Assembly (NCBI GenBank): GCA_031268055.1
Contig: JAIRXY010000118.1
Location: 1-5,314, forward strand
Length of the DNA: 5,314 bases
Direction of reading: 5' to 3'
From: Prevotellaceae bacterium
GTDB lineage: Bacteria; Bacteroidota; Bacteroidia; Bacteroidales; UBA932
This document shows positions 5,102 through 5,314 of the stretch, one piece after another (the first letter of the stretch is position 1; each line of letters opens with the position of its first letter). The notes beneath the pieces are model-generated. The model searched no databases and was not told where the DNA came from. It saw only the letters and a program-made list of their open reading frames with translations. The position numbers and the translations under genes were made by a program.

Positions 5102-5314
5102 CTACCTATTTCTAAGCTCATATGCTTCAATTTTTTCTTTAACTGATAGCAGATAATCAATATCATCATACCCATTTATGAAGCAATGCGTCTTATAGGA
5201 ATTTATGTCGAAATGCTCGCTCTGTCCGATGCTGTTGATGGTGATTTTTTGCTCCGGCAAGTCAACGGTAATCGTTGTTTTCGGATTTTTCTCTACTTCG
5301 GCAAACAGAGTGGC
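5102..5314 (-). CDS. leuD: 3-isopropylmalate dehydratase small subunit, C-terminal part
   Basis: The last 70 codons of leuD on the - strand, ending at TAG (5102-5104); the gene continues past the window edge. The translation has the LeuD ending: VDLPEQKITI (the beta strands before the tail), then FDINSYKTHCFINGYDDIDYLL, followed by a short helix and LRNR. LeuD is about 200 residues in full and pairs with LeuC, the Fe-S aconitase-like large subunit, to interconvert 2- and 3-isopropylmalate in the cytoplasm. LeuB then oxidises the product, and leuB lies downstream on the same strand. leuC is probably just beyond the window, by the usual leuCD order. No leuA lies between leuD and leuB, where some Bacteroidota place it. 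Confidence 0.93.
   Translation of the reverse strand, partial: ATLFAEVEKNPKTTITVDLPEQKITINSIGQSEHFDINSYKTHCFINGYDDIDYLLSVKEKIEAYELRNR

Overview
The window looks like chromosomal DNA of a Bacteroidota (Bacteroidetes) bacterium. The case rests on three things: an acyltransferase with the HX5D-type motif I associate with that phylum, A-rich rather than Shine-Dalgarno-like gene starts, and a TAnnTTTG promoter-like box. I cannot name a genus. The genes are housekeeping-type and look intact, except for the two cut by the window edges. No rRNA, tRNA, CRISPR array or complete transposase gene is visible.

Layout. Bases 1-296 hold the end of an endonuclease/exonuclease/phosphatase (EEP) family protein, on +. 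Next on + are a membrane-anchored PlsC-type acyltransferase (376-1737) and a U32-family, TrhP-like tRNA hydroxylation protein (1807-3075). On the - strand, facing them, are leuB (3343-4392) and the end of leuD (5102-5314). LeuD is the small subunit of isopropylmalate isomerase and LeuB oxidises the product of that enzyme, so the right half is the tail of a leucine operon transcribed leftward. The + genes share no obvious pathway.

The noteworthy part is the 709-bp gap between leuD and leuB (4393-5101), which has no credible gene and is packed with nested inverted repeats. Four related units, each a perfect small hairpin followed by a conserved TTTCC-type flank, are arranged two forward then two reverse inside a 17-bp outer inverted repeat. 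Two of the units are identical over their 28 bases except for two stem base pairs, and both of those changed in a compensatory way. A 131-bp MITE-like element with perfect 18-bp terminal inverted repeats and a candidate TAA target duplication sits inside this cluster. The region resembles a REP/BIME-type mosaic invaded by a second element. A related palindrome lies between the convergent U32 and leuB genes, so leuB is bracketed by such repeats. The rest of the leuB leader is AT-rich, with one promoter-like box and one hairpin.
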